A DNA stretch of 64,000 nt from Lumbricus terrestris (Eukaryota; Annelida; Clitellata; Crassiclitellata; Lumbricidae): the NCBI GenBank assembly GCA_949752735.1, contig OX457043.1, positions 46,282,253 through 46,346,252 on the forward strand, read 5' to 3'. Below are positions 1 to 11,461 of the stretch, piece by piece. Below the pieces are notes generated by a model. It did no database searches. It had not been told where the DNA came from and saw nothing but the letters and a program-made list of their open reading frames with translations. Numbering within the stretch: position 1 is the first letter of the stretch; each line of letters starts with the position of its first letter. The position numbers and the translations under genes are program-made.

Positions 1-8
1 TACGGTAC

Positions 9-530
9 ATGCATACATACGTACATACATACATACATGCTTACATACAGGCATGCATACATACATACCTACATACAGACAGACACATACATACACACAT
101 GCATACATGCATACATACATACATACATACATACATACATACATACATACATACATACATACATACATACATACATACATACATACATACATACATACAT
201 ACATACATACATACATACATACATACATACATACATACATACATACATACATACATACATACATACATGCATGCATGCATGCATGCATGCATGCATGCAT
301 GCATGCATGCATGCATGCATGCATGCATGCATGCATGCATGCATGCATACATACATACATACATACATACATACATACATACATACATACATACATACAT
401 ACATACATACATACATACATACATACATACATACATACATACATACATACATACATACAGACAGACAGACAGACAGACACATACATACACACATGCATGC
501 ATGTTCATACATATATATATAGACACATGC
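9..530. repeat. CATA/GCAT tetranucleotide microsatellite
   Basis: An almost pure array of ACAT units with a central GCAT block (about 267-348) and a short CAGA block near 457-480. Because the 4-bp unit is stop-free, it opens frames on both strands of up to 200 His-Thr-Tyr-Ile or Cys-Met-Tyr-Val codons. These are not genes. Confidence 0.97.
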
Positions 531-1345
531 ATACAACATATCTACTTACATACCTATTTCAATCATCGTGCTTGCTCTTTGATAAGCTATTACTGCCATA
601 GACAATCCGTCTGACGTGCTGCAGCGCTCATGAATAAGTTGGTGCCCTCTGTCGATTTTTCCATCTCGATTACGATTAACACACAATACAATGACTATAT
701 GCAAACCATTGTATTTCACAATTACCTTCCTGCTAAAGTTCACACAAGTACAGATAGTGCATACAGCAGAACATCCAGCATATCAATCGCTAAGCAGTAG
801 TGAACGACTTGCTCAAGGTCCCTGCGTAGTAATTGCATTACTCAAGGTCCGAACCCGCAGCGTTACAGCTTCGCTTTTCTAACCAATCGGCCACAATCAT
901 AAACGGAGAAATAACAACAATTCAAAACGAACTGTTGTGGCTGGAATCCAGTGAAAACACAACGCTCCCCCACTACATACCTTTCGCATATTTTCTCGCA
1001 AATCCTCTGTTCCTTGAGAGCGAATGGAGAGTAGCCCACCGGCGTCCAGACAAACAACGCTGAAGAGGCAACGGATCAGAAGAACCCGCACCGGAAGTGC
1101 GTCACGCGTAACCTACCGAAGGAAACAAGGCCCTCTACCGACGGATGGAACTCACACGACCGTTGCTGCTGAGTATGGTTAGGTGTTCGAGTTGTACATT
1201 TACATGGGATCGTGTGACTTGAAAAGCTCTCGACGTCGCGTGATGTCGAAGGCGGCTCTGATATCCGGGCATTGGGAAGGGGATAAGGATGTGGGAGGGA
1301 TGGATGGAGTGAGGAATGGAGTGAAGAATTGACGGTCTGGCAGAC
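531..1345. other. Non-repetitive stretch with no recognisable gene
   Basis: Mixed-composition sequence between two tetranucleotide arrays. No frame longer than about 76 codons and no family similarity recognised, apart from the SINE-like fragment near 800-900 listed separately. Confidence 0.5.
796..900 (-). mobile_element. Degraded tRNA-derived SINE fragment
   Basis: On the minus strand the segment reads as a tRNA-like head: an A-box-like TGGCCGATTGG near 897-887 and a B-box-like GGGTTCGGACC near 857-847. It is followed by a body resembling the SINE family found at 37.2, 38.4 and 43.5 kb: GTGAACGACTTGCTCAAGG here against GTGAAGGACTTGCCCAAGG there. The head differs from the other copies, so this may be a related subfamily. 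No target duplication was found. Confidence 0.5.
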
Positions 1346-1653
1346 GACTGTGTGGATGGATGGATGGGTGGATGGATGGGTGGGTGGGTGGATGGATGGA
1401 TGGGTGGATGGATGGATGGGTGGGTGGATGGGTGGGTGGATGGATGGATGGATGGATGGGTGGGTGGGTGGGTGGATGGATGGATGGATGGATGGATGGA
1501 TGGATGGATGGATGGGTGGATGGATGGATGGATGGATGGATGGATGGATGGATGGATGGATGGGTGGATGGATGGATGGATGGATAGATGGGTGGATGGG
1601 TGGATGGATGGGTGGGTGGATGGATGTATGGGTGGGTGGGTGGGTGAATCGAC

Positions 1654-1687
<34 letters not shown>

Positions 1688-1690
1688 AAC
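1346..1690. repeat. GGAT/GGGT tetranucleotide array
   Basis: About 85 units of GGAT mixed with GGGT on the plus strand (CCAT/CCAC on the minus). The minus strand gives Ser-Ile-His-Pro open frames up to 325 codons that also run through flanking sequence. These are repeat translations. Confidence 0.96.
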
Positions 1691-1975
1691 GAAGGCAATA
1701 GGAAAAGAAAGAAGGTACGAGATAGAAAGGAAGAAAGGAGGGAGTAAGGCATGAAGGAAGAATGGATTGAAGAAAAGGGAAGAGAATGGGAACGGGGGAA
1801 TGGAAAAGAAGGCGGGCAGGATAAAAATGGATGGAGATGGACGAAGAAAGGATGAATTGAAAGTGGACGCGAAGAAAGAAGAGCGAATGGAAAAGCAAGG
1901 AAGAGGACAAACTGGAAGAATCAACATGGAACGCGGAAGACAGACAGCTGGACAAATAATCCACATAGTCAGCAG
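1691..1975. repeat. Purine-rich (GAA/GGA) tract
   Basis: A degenerate A+G-rich stretch that carries on from the GGAT array. No gene-like codon pattern is seen. Confidence 0.6.
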
Positions 1976-2019
1976 TTAAATAGCCACACAGACATACATG
2001 CATACACACATACATCCTT

Positions 2020-2176
2020 AGATACATGCATGCATGCATGCACGCACGCACGCACGCACGCACGCACACACACACATACATACATACATACATACATACA
2101 TACATACATACATACATACATACATACATACATACATACATACATACATACATACATACATACATACATACACACA
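2020..2176. repeat. GCAT / GCAC / ACAT microsatellite
   Basis: Three successive blocks: GCAT (about 2026-2040), GCAC (2041-2066) and ACAT (2075-2170), ending in a short CACA run. One tetranucleotide changes to the next by single substitutions. Confidence 0.95.
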
Positions 2177-2389
2177 CATACTAGGAGGCAGACAGGAACT
2201 CCTAACAGTCAATGTAAACGAGAGAGTTCGCCTCGTGAGTGCTGTTACCTTCATTGAGATGGCAACGAACGGTTGGGGTTTAATCAGCCGAGCGAATCGG
2301 TGAAACGAGGCGAGGAAACGCTACATAAAACTCTATCTTCACCGAACATCAAGAGTTAATAATGAGCCGCGTTTTTAAATCAACACGAC

Positions 2390-3710
2390 CTCGTCTTCCT
2401 CTTCTCCACTCCTCCTTCTCTTCCTTCTCTGCCTCGTCCTCCTCCCCTTATCAGCCTCCTACTTCCTCTTTGGCACTCCTCCTCCTTCTCTTCCTAATTC
2501 ACCTCCTTCTCCACTCCCTGTTCATTCTCTTCCAATTCCTCCTAATCTTCCTCCTCGTCCTCTTCCACTTCCTTCTCAGAAACACGGACAGACAGAAAGA
2601 CCGATCGACATCCAGCTAGATGGACACACAGACAGAGAGACAGACGGGAAGACAGACAGACAAACGGACAGACAGATAGACGGACGGACGGTTTCCTTTT
2701 CTCCTCGTCCACGCCCACTTTTTCGTCTTCATCCTCTTCACCGTGCCATCCATCCGGTCTTTTTCTCGCTCTTCATTTTGCCATGTCTCGTCATCAGAAT
2801 CGTCACCATATTATTTTTCTCCAACATAATATTCACTTCTCCCTCCTCTCTCTCATTTCGATCTCTTCCTCTTCTTCCTCCTCTTCCTCTTCCTCTTCCT
2901 CCCCCTCTTCCTTATCTTCTTCCTCCTCTTCCTCCTCTTCCTCATCTAAGTCCTCTTCCTCCTCCTCTTGCTTATCTTCTTCCTCTTCCTCCTCATCTTC
3001 CTCTTTCTACTCCTCTTCCTCCTCCTCTTACACTTTCTCTTGCTCCTCCTCTTCCTCTTTCTTTTTTCTCCTCCTCTTACTCTTCCTCTTCTTCCTCCTC
3101 CGTTTTCCCCGCTCTCGTCATCTGTCTCTTCTTTCTCAGCTTCCTTCGCAACCTCTCCATCGTCCTTAATCTTATCCTCTTCCACTTTATCCTCCTTCTC
3201 CTTCTCCTCCACCTCCACCTTCTCCTCTTCCTGCATTTCCACCCATTCATCTTCCTCTATTCCACTTAGTCCTAGTTATGCAGTACATCAATCATCTATC
3301 CTTTTTCTCCACATTATGCCGCGCTCTTATTAAAATTTTTTTTATCCTCCTCCTTATAAGTATCTTCTTTCCTATTCTTATTTTCTATTGTTCTTTTCTG
3401 TTGGTCTTTTCTATTCTTCATTTCTATTCTTCTTTCCTATTCTTCTTTCCTATTCTTCTGTTCTACTCTTCTTTTCTATTCTTCCATTTCTATTCTTCCA
3501 TTTCTATTCTTCCTTCTGTCCTTCTCCTCGATCGTTGTCCTACATGTACATCATTCTATTTCATTATTCTCTTTCTTTATTCTCCATCATTCATCTCCTC
3601 CATCATTCTATTTCATTATTCTCTTTCATTATTCACCACCAATCCTCTCCCCCATAATTCTATTTCAGTTTTCTCCTCCATCTTCTCTTCCATTTCTGTC
3701 CTCAACACAA
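2390..3710. repeat. Pyrimidine-rich CTT/CCT tract
   Basis: About 1.3 kb in which the plus strand is overwhelmingly C+T in degenerate TCCTCT, TTCTTC and TCTATT units. It is interrupted near 2583-2692 by an ACAG/GACG block. The Ser/Leu/Phe-rich open frames on the plus strand and Arg/Glu/Lys-rich frames on the minus follow from composition. Such polypyrimidine-polypurine tracts can form triplex (H-DNA), which is an inference here. Confidence 0.85.
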
Positions 3711-3839
3711 TGCGAAAACATGAAATAGTGAAATGCAAAGAAATGTAAATATTTAACAATAAAGAAATTCAACAATCAAATGAATGCACAAATTATGTAA
3801 GCTTACTGTTGATTTGATTAATTGCGGTGTCCTCTATTT

Positions 3840-4620
3840 CAGCGTTTCCCAAACTGTGGGTCGCGACCCAAAAGTGGGTCGCAGGGCTTTAGCAAGTGGG
3901 TGGCGAAAGTTCTTCTTATTTCTCTGTTAATTTCAGTATTTATTCCAGTAACCCTCAAACGTCATACTTTATTATTCCGTTATAACTAGTGAAACAACAT
4001 TTGACTATGGTTGGGCTATAACTAGCTTCTACTTGTGCGTGTATGTGAACAAAAAACAGTGCACGAGACTTAGCAACGAGACTTAGCATGATTAATAAAA
4101 AGTCTGCCATTCAAAAATAAACAACGAGTATTTAAATTTCACAAATGTTATTTTCAATTTTTAAAACTTTGCGAAAAAACATGGATAAATTTTTGAAACG
4201 AAAACGAGAATCTTTGTCATGTGTGAGTGGTCATAACTCAGAGTCGGAGTCGGACGATGATGTTAATTCAACTCTTGATAATCGACTTCCGAGTACGAAG
4301 AAGGCATGTCCGCCGAAACGTAAATATTATGATTCATATCTGAAATTCGGATTTGTTTCAACTGATTCAGGCGATGAACCAAGACCTCAGTGTGTGATTT
4401 GTTTGGAAATTCTTGCGAATTTTCTTAAGTTAAATTTTACTCTTTTAAATGTGGTAATTTCTAAATGCTGGATGTAAATCAGCATATCTTAATCCCGATT
4501 TATGAAGCAATCCTTAGTTAGTGTTAGTTTAATACTCTGTACCTAATTTTGTTTAGTGGGTCCAGAGACAGAAAAATATTCCCAAGTGGGTCCCGAGCCA
4601 GAGAAGTTTGGGAACCTCTG
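3840..4620 (+). mobile_element. Internally deleted hAT-superfamily DNA transposon
   Basis: A 781-bp element. The left end starts CAGCGTTTCCCAAACTGTGG and the right end closes AGTTTGGGAACCTCTG, so the outer ~16 bp form imperfect terminal inverted repeats. A perfect 8-bp duplication CTCTATTT lies on both sides (3832-3839 and 4621-4628), the target duplication typical of hAT transposons. Inside is a short ORF (4181-4477) resembling the N-terminus of ZBED5-like hAT transposases. The rest of the transposase is missing, so the copy is non-autonomous but has both ends needed for mobilisation in trans. Confidence 0.9.
4181..4477 (+). pseudogene. Truncated hAT transposase N-terminus (BED-type zinc finger region)
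   Basis: A 98-codon frame. I chose the ATG at 4181 because it opens with MDKFLKRKR, a start I associate with ZBED5/ZMYM6-like hAT transposases; an upstream in-frame ATG lies at 4145. An acidic/serine stretch (SESESDDD) and a basic patch come first, then YLKFGF and a PQCVIC motif, which would be the first cysteine pair of a BED zinc finger. The reading then leaves family-like sequence after about residue 80 and stops, so the second half of the finger, the catalytic core and the dimerisation domain are absent. It is a deletion relic. The ZBED5-like resemblance is from memory of the family, not from a search. Confidence 0.7.
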
Positions 4621-4659
4621 CTCTATTTCCTCTCTCCGTTAGTTTTTCTTCATCTATTC

Positions 4660-4667
4660 ATCATCAG

Positions 4668-4763
<96 letters not shown>

Positions 4764-5262
4764 TATCATCATCATCGTCGTCATCAGCATCATCAACATC
4801 AACAACATCATCATCATCATCGTCGTCGTCATCATCATCATCATCAACATCAACAACATCATCATCATCGTCGTCGTCGTCGTCGTCATCATCATCGTCA
4901 TCATCATCATCATCGTCGTCGTCATCATTATCATCAACATCAGCATCATCAACATCAACAACATCATCATCATCGTCGTCGTCGTCGTCGTCATCATCAT
5001 CGTCATCATCATCATCATCGTCGTCGTCATCATTATCATCAACATCAGCATCATCATCATCATCATCGTCGTCGTCATCATCATCATCGTCGTCATCATT
5101 ATCATCAACATCAGCAGCATCAGCAGCAGCAACATCATCATCGTTGTCGTCATCATCATCATCGTCGTCATCATCATCATCGTCGTCGTCATCATTATCA
5201 TCAACATCAGCAGCATCAGCAGCAGCAACATCATTATCATCAGCAGCAGCAACATCATTATC
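4660..5262. repeat. CAT/ATC trinucleotide array with CGT, CAA and CAG variants
   Basis: Starts as pure ATC (4665-4763), then becomes a mosaic of ATC, GTC, AAC and AGC triplets. A block of about 110 bp is repeated in order (about 4859-4968 and 4969-5078), which shows duplication above the triplet level. The poly-His, poly-Ile and poly-Met frames are repeat translations. The array begins just after the hAT element. Confidence 0.95.
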
Positions 5263-5394
5263 CTACTAAAAATCTCCACCGTCGTCATTTCCATCTCGTT
5301 TCCAGATCGCATGGCAATCACAATCTGCAGACTTTTCATTTCTTGATTCGATATCCAATATCCATTTCGGTAAATTACTGACTAGTAAACACCT

Positions 5395-6060
5395 TCTTCT
5401 TTTGTTACCATCCTTTCCCCCTTTATCCGTCCTTCTACTTGTTACAATCTCTTCCTCCTCCTCTTCTTCTTCCTGTCCCTATTCCTGTCCTTATCCTTTC
5501 TCGTCCTTGTAACCCTCTCCCTCTCCCTCTCTTTCACTCTCTCTTTCCATATCCCTCTTCTGCCTTCCCCGCATGATCCGCTCGCTCCCGATCCCTCTTG
5601 TTTACCATCTTTCCATTCTGCCTCCTCCTCCTCCACCTCTTCCTGCTCCTCCTCCTTCTTCTCCTGCTCCTCCTCCTTCTTATCCTGCTCCTCCTGCTTC
5701 TCCTGCTCCCTCTGCTCCTCCTTCTTCTTCTCCTGCTCCTCCTTCTTCTCCTTCTACTCCTCCTGCTCCCCCTGCTCCTCCTCCTTCTTCTCCTTCTGCT
5801 CCTCCTGCTCCTCATCCTGTTCCTTCTGCTCCTCCTTCTACTCTTCCTGCTCCTCCTTCTTCTTCGCCTCCTGCTCCTCCTGCGTCTCCTTCTTCTCGTC
5901 CTGCTCCTTCTTCTTCTCCTCCTGCTCCTTCTGCTTCTCCTGCTACTGCTCCTGCTCTTTCTTCTCTTTCTCCTTCCTCTCTTCCTCTTTGTCTCCTTGT
6001 CGCGCTCTGCACCGCTCTCGTTCTTGTTCTCGTTCTCCCTCTCCTTCATCCCGATCGCCA
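5395..6060. repeat. CTCCT/CTG-rich pyrimidine tract
   Basis: Degenerate CTCCTCCT/TTCTCCTGC units. It gives Pro/Ala/Ser or Leu frames on the plus strand and Arg/Ser frames on the minus, all from composition. The minus Arg-Ser frame should not be mistaken for an SR splicing factor. Confidence 0.85.
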
Positions 6061-6494
6061 ATCTCATATCTTAGACTCCAAGCAACCGGAAATTATATAG
6101 CGCCTCGGTATGATTTCTCGTCTGCTCGATCCGTGTCTGCTTCCGCCGAACGTGACGTTTCATCATAACCGCCATTTTGTTTCCGATGAATATTGCACAT
6201 TAGTGATTCGCCCGGTTCTTCCGCGGCATTTGAATCCATTGTCAACTGCTGCTCACTGCACACCGGCTTCCCCTACGTATACGCTTATTGGGAAGAGAGG
6301 GGAAGGCCGTGTGCGATGGTCCGCGGGCAGTTTCAAGCCCGTTTATTGCAAATCACGGTCCATAAAGCTCCGACATGTCCGGTCTGCGCTTTGTATAGCG
6401 CCGTTTCTGAAGCGAACCGATGTTTGATTGCAAGGATTTAGAGTACTGTATATATGGGAAAAGATTCATTAATTGGGGAAGTAAAATTTGCTGA

Positions 6495-6495
<1 letters not shown>
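6061..6495. other. Unassigned low-copy sequence
   Basis: Balanced, CpG-containing sequence between two repeat tracts. A 105-codon plus-strand frame (6110-6427) is the longest. It has no motif I recognise and I do not call it a gene. A YY1-like CCGCCATTTTG is at 6170-6180. Confidence 0.4.
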
Positions 6496-6496
<1 letters not shown>

Positions 6497-6549
<53 letters not shown>

Positions 6550-6551
6550 GG

Positions 6552-6612
<61 letters not shown>

Positions 6613-6632
6613 AGTCGTCGTCGTCGTCGAAA
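6497..6632. repeat. ATC trinucleotide microsatellite
   Basis: Nearly perfect ATC repeats broken once by GGTC at about 6549, ending in TCG triplets. It translates as poly-Ile, poly-Ser or poly-His. Confidence 0.97.
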
Positions 6633-7500
6633 TTCAATCATATAATTTATTCGGTGACTATAGAACAGAGTCGGTCAATAAAATAGCAATTGTGACGCCG
6701 AGGTTCGAAACACGTCGCTTGTCTTTTCCTAGGTATTGAGTTAGAAGCTGAAATATAGGCGAGTAGTCAAGAATGTAGAATAAGCATATTCTTTAAATCG
6801 GCATGTGGCTATGAATTCGCCATAATTTACGATGTAGTAGATATATTTTGACGCCTTTTGCGTTATTTGAGTCAGATTTTATTCCTTTATCGCCTGGCAA
6901 AATTGCAGAATAATCCATTAGTAGTTTGTGATGACTTTGACGACATGATTATTCAGAAACTCTTATTCCATTTTCTCACTAAAAACTAATTTATGAAATA
7001 ACCAAACGGGCATAACATGAGTTGGAAGAAAGATATTTTCATTCTGTCAGAAGTATGTTAAAGCAGAGCGATTGCATGTAGCATATGACTCAACAAAACA
7101 AAAGATCAGAAATCGACATGTGACGGATTTTGAGTCCCTGTGTCACAAAATAATGCAATCACACGAGGGACCCTGAAGGGGTCATAATTATTATACGACC
7201 CGCTAAGTATAGGGTCTCTAAAATAGCAGTTCAGTCTTAGGATCCTCAAATTCGATGTTGTTTCTACTTCAGCTCGATCTACAGGTCGGTCTGGCAGTCT
7301 CTCTTCTTCCTTCTCAAAACCTGCTCCTTTTCTCGCGGGGCCTTGTGCACTGGGAGCGCTTCAGAACAGCTCACCATGCCAGAGGCGCTTTATAAATACT
7401 TAAAAGCAGGCGTCTCTTCGCGAGAGCTTCGAAATGTTATAGCGCCTTTATAAATATATAAATGCCCTTCGGAGACGGGTCGAAATAGAGCGCCGCATAA
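6633..7500. other. Intergenic sequence, nothing recognised
   Basis: Mixed-composition sequence with no frame over about 70 codons, no long repeat and no recognised element ends. Confidence 0.5.
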
Positions 7501-7509
7501 TCGTATTTC

Positions 7510-7592
7510 GAAGACAATCGTCGTCATCGTCACCGTCATCGTCATTGTCATCGTCATCGTCAGCGGCGTCACCATCAAGTCATCAGTTGTCA
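7510..7592. repeat. GTCATC hexanucleotide-like array
   Basis: Degenerate CGTCAT/CATCGT units, about 80 bp. Confidence 0.75.
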
Positions 7593-7654
7593 CCGTCATT
7601 ACCAAATTGCCACGGCCAAATTTAGCGATGGTGTGTCCGTCTCTTCTGCCTATT

Positions 7655-7868
7655 ACGTCTCTGTCTGTATCTCTGTCTGTATCTCTATATGTGTCTGTTT
7701 CTCAGCGTCCCTTCATCAGTCTGCGCGCCAATATTTCGGTCCGCCTGTCTGTCTATCTGTCTGTCTATCTATCTATCTGTCTGTCTGTGTGTCTGTCTGT
7801 CTGTCTGCTCGTCTCTCAATATGTTGCATCTCAATATTTGCATGTGCATATCTGCCTGCCTGTCTGCC

Positions 7869-7905
<37 letters not shown>

Positions 7906-8050
7906 GCATGAGCAGCGCACGTATATACACTCGCGTGACGTTTGACTGATAAATCCGTCTTTCTTTCTGTCTGTCTATCTGCATGAGCGTGTCTGTCCGT
8001 CTGTCGGTATGTCTGCCTGTATGTCTGTATATGTGTCTGTCCGTCCATTT
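7655..8050. repeat. CTGT tetranucleotide arrays
   Basis: Two CTGT-rich blocks (7655-7912 and 7960-8050) with CTAT and CTGC variants. They give Cys-Leu-Ser-Val and Arg-Gln-Thr-Asp frames on opposite strands. Confidence 0.93.
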
Positions 8051-8254
8051 GTCTATTATTCGGCTCCAAGTACTGCGTCCAATTTGTTCTGTGGATTATC
8101 TCTGAACGAAGCAATTCTCTCTCTGTTCTGATCGATTGATTGATTGATGATTTGTCGACTTTAATCGTCGTCGTCCATCAATAAGATGATGATTACGAAA
8201 GCGATGTCAGAAATCAGTTTCTAATCATCTACATCTATCCATGATTCCGACGCA

Positions 8255-8400
8255 ATCAACCGTTAATCAGTCCATCCATACATCCATCCAAAATCCAAAC
8301 ATTCAATCATTCATCCATTCATTCGACCAAAATCCACCCATACAAGTATATCCATCCATCCTTTCACCCATCCATCCATCCATCCATCCATCCATCGAAA
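8255..8400. repeat. TCCA tetranucleotide array
   Basis: Degenerate TCCA/TTCA units, pure near 8368-8395. Confidence 0.88.
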
Positions 8401-8404
8401 TTCC

Positions 8405-8759
8405 ATCTTCTTGCCCTCTGTCTCTCTGTCTGTCTTTCTCTTTGTCTGTCTCTGTCTCTGTCTCTGTCTCTGTCTCTGTCTCTGTCTCTGTCTCTGTCTC
8501 TGTCTCTGTCTCTGTCTCTGTCTCTGTCTCTTTCTCTCTCTGGCTGTCTCACTCCTTCTGTCTTGCTCTTTCTGTGTGTGTCTGTCTAGTGTCTTTTCCT
8601 ATCTGCGCCGTTCTGCCTTTCCATCTTTCAGTGTGCCTGTCTGTCTTTCTCTCTCTCTCTGTCTGTCTGTCTGTCTGCCTCTCTCTCTCACTCACACTCT
8701 GTATTTTTTTAACTTCTTCATTCTGCTCTTCTGCCTTTATGTATCTCTGTCTCTCTTTA

Positions 8760-8790
<31 letters not shown>

Positions 8791-9015
8791 GCCTCTCTCT
8801 CTCTCTCACTCACACTCTGTATTTTCTGAACTTGTTCATTCCGCTCTTCTGCCTTTATGTATCTCTGTCTCTCTTTATCTGTCTGTCTGTCTGCCTCTCT
8901 CTCTCTCTCACTCACACTCTGTATTTTCTGAACTTCTTCATTCCGCTCTTCTGCCTTTATGTATCTCTGTCTCTCTGAATCTGTCTGTCTGTCTGTCTGT
9001 CTCTCTGTCTGTTGC
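8405..9015. repeat. CTCTGT hexanucleotide array plus ~103-113-bp tandem repeat
   Basis: From about 8440 to 8535 the unit is CTCTGT. From about 8670 to 8985 a longer unit repeats three times: a CTGT run, GCCTCTCTCTC, CACTCACACTCTGTATTTT and then CTCTTCTGCCTTTATGTATC. The GCCTCTCT starts are near 8678, 8791 and 8894, so the period is 103-113 bp. The difference is mostly CTGT copy number. Confidence 0.9.
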
Positions 9016-9049
9016 TCTCTGCAGTCTGAATATTTTTTACATCTTCCCA

Positions 9050-9220
9050 CACCCCCCTGCTCATCAATCCATCTATTTATCTATTCATCTATCCATCCAT
9101 ATCCATCTAGCAACCTTTTTAACCTTTCATCCATCCATCTATCCACCTAGTCACCCGCTCAGCCATCCATCTGATTAATTCCGTCCACCCAACAATCTAT
9201 CCATCAATCCCTTTTCATCC
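9050..9220. repeat. Degenerate CCAT/ATCC array
   Basis: Imperfect CCAT units, pure near 9090-9107 and 9128-9142. Confidence 0.75.
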
Positions 9221-9412
9221 CAGTATACCTGAGCTCTCTAAACCAACATCCTGGCCACTTTCTCATTTCCTAAGCACTAAATTCCGCAGAAATCTTCCCC
9301 AATGAATGATTCCAAGAAAGACTTGTGGCGACACCAAGCTGCGGGTGGACGAAGAACCTACCATTCGGGAAATAACATCATCTCGGACATATACCCAAGA
9401 TCAGTTTTGCTG

Positions 9413-9453
9413 ATCAATCAATCAATCAATCGATCAATCAATCAATCAATCGA
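9413..9453. repeat. AATC microsatellite
   Basis: About ten ATCA units with two single-base variants. Confidence 0.9.
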
Positions 9454-9955
9454 TTCGTGTTTTCTGAAGTAACGTAGCCGACACATATGCAATTTAAATG
9501 GATAAAAAAGTTCATGTATTTTTTTCGGTTACTTCGGTATAATATACGCCACTGCCTTGCTTTCAAAACAACACATCAGGGGCCCTGGTTAGCGGAGGTC
9601 AACCACCTCTTTAGGTTCTCCTGTGCAACCAGCTTCTTTTTTTCACTGACTTCAGACTTCATTCAATCATTGTTTCATCGTTGTTCTGGTTGTGTATGGT
9701 TACATGGTTACCATGGTTACCGAAAAAACAAGCAAAGAAATAAATAAATGATGGAGAAGACAATTATTCCGTCTGATATCTTCTGCAATGTTTACACAAT
9801 GCCCCGAATGATGTCCAGGTGAGCCGCACAGTCTCCCAATGCACTTGAATATATTCTGTCGGATCCTCTAAACAAAACGGAATAGCTTTGCCGTGCGCCG
9901 AAATGGCATGAACGATTCTTTGCTTAGGTGCACGAGTGTCTTATAGTTGTACAGT
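9454..9955. other. Non-repetitive stretch, nothing recognised
   Basis: No long frame. A short palindromic GGTTACCATGGTTACC lies at about 9705-9720. Confidence 0.45.
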
Positions 9956-9959
9956 CTTC

Positions 9960-10109
9960 TTGTTTATCCATCCGTCCGTCTGTCTGTCGCTGTTCTTTCC
10001 ATTTGTGTGCTGGTCTGTCTTTCTCTCTGTGTTTGCATGGCTCTGTCTGTCTGTCTGTCAGTGTGCATGTGCCTGTGCCCCTGGCTGGCTGTCCATCCGA
10101 CGGTCTGTG
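9960..10109. repeat. Degenerate CTGT array
   Basis: CTGT/CCGT-rich sequence that forms the left flank of the MITE inserted at 10110. Confidence 0.75.
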
Positions 10110-10255
10110 CAGGGTGAGAATTGCCGGGGGGGTTGGGGGGTTTCGACCCCCCCAGTCTTTCTTAGAGCCCCATGTTAAAGTATGTTTTTTACACCCCAAT
10201 TCCAAGTGGATAATGGTCCAACCCCCCCAGTTATTTTTCCACAATTCTCACACTG
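10110..10255 (+). mobile_element. hAT-type MITE (146 bp, CAGxGTGAGAATTG ends)
   Basis: Left end CAGGGTGAGAATTG and right end CAATTCTCACACTG are inverted repeats of 14 bp with one mismatch. A perfect 8-bp duplication GGTCTGTG flanks both sides (10102-10109 and 10256-10263), the signature of hAT insertion. There is no coding capacity. It contains a GGGGGGGTTGGGGGG block and its complement-like CCCCCCC runs. Related copies lie at about 40255-40399 (inverted) and 52412-52740 (split by a SINE). Confidence 0.9.
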
Positions 10256-10420
10256 GGTCTGTGCGTCTTTTTGTCTTAGGCTATATGTCTGTCTGTGTAT
10301 CTGTATGTCTATCTATCTGTCTGTCTATCTATCTGTCTGTCTATCTGTCTGTTTGTCTATCTGTATATCTTCTACCTACCTATCTATCTATCTGTCTGTC
10401 TGTCTGTCTATATGTATGCA

Positions 10421-10469
<49 letters not shown>

Positions 10470-10535
10470 GCCTATCTATCTGCCTATCTGACTGTCTCTG
10501 TCTGAATGTCTGTCTGTCTCTGTCTGACCAATGAA
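10256..10535. repeat. CTGT/CTAT tetranucleotide array
   Basis: Right-hand part of the CTGT array that received the MITE at 10110. CTGT is mixed with CTAT, TTGT and CTAC. Confidence 0.92.
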
Positions 10536-11460
10536 AGTCCTTCTAAAGGTTTTTCTTCCATTGATTGTGTAAAGATGCGACAAATCGATACTGTTTCCAT
10601 TTCTGTTCATCGATTTCAATCACCAAATCACTAGCGCTCGCAGTACCAACGTCAGCATCATGTCTCATATACAGACAGGTAATTAGACAAATAAAATAGA
10701 CAATAAAAAACATTCGAATTAAGATATAGACTACAAGAAAGACATTCGAATTAACCAAGTGTAATTATATAAGGACAATGGGGAAAGGTGCTATAAAAAA
10801 AAGTGCAGACAACTATGGGAGGCGCAGCTGTCGAAAAACGACGAGGGAAGAACTAAAACATGTTGATGCACACAATTTGAAATTAAACAAAATGAAGTGT
10901 TAAACATTGCAACCAGGTGCAGGCCTATATATTTATACTAATACGCCCATAACAATAATGACAGTTATTATTATTATTATTGTCTTACGATACAGGAGAA
11001 GGAAAGCTGTCTTAAGGCTTCGTGAGTAAAAATTGTTTGAAACAAATTGAAAAGATCAAAGTGCGGGCACTAACTATGATGTGCGGTAATATTTATATAT
11101 GAACTACAATTATTAGGCCAATTATCTTATTCAGTGGCTCATTATTTTGAGGTTTTAACTGATCGTTGTTGAGTACTATAGTGATACTATATCTTAGAAA
11201 CCATGAAAAATAAACTTTGTTCGTACAACTACCCAGCCTGGCCCCTAAAAGTGGCAGGACCTCTGCGACCCCGTCCCTATCGGGTGGCGTATAGTGGAAA
11301 AGTTCACAATCATGTCCCATCAGAAAAGAAGTGCTCAACCGCACCACAGGTAACATTATAACGTTTGATCTCTATGTGAGAGAGATACTCGTCCTTCACT
11401 ACGAATAAAATTCCTCATCTGGAATTTACATGAATTGGGTTTAATAAACTGTAAATTTGG
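10536..11460. other. AT-rich intergenic sequence
   Basis: No supported gene; the longest frame is an 87-codon minus-strand ORF (11093-11356) without recognised motifs. A short ATT run lies at about 10965-10982. Confidence 0.45.
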
Positions 11461-11461
11461 A

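Noticed and set aside
9..614. Open frames of 150-200 codons rich in His-Thr-Tyr-Ile or Cys-Met-Tyr-Val
   Set aside because: They are translations of the CATA/GCAT array in every frame; a 4-bp stop-free unit is open on both strands.
1076..2177. 296- and 325-codon minus-strand Ser-Ile-His-Pro frames
   Set aside because: Most of their length is the GGAT/GGGT array and the purine tract; there is no protein-like sequence outside the repeat.
4608..5381. Poly-His / poly-Ile / poly-Met frames
   Set aside because: Trinucleotide CAT array, with no upstream coding context.
5534..6067. 177-codon Arg-Ser-rich minus frame resembling an SR protein tail
   Set aside because: It is the complement of a CTCCTG pyrimidine tract; all frames of the tract are open and there is no RNA-recognition domain.
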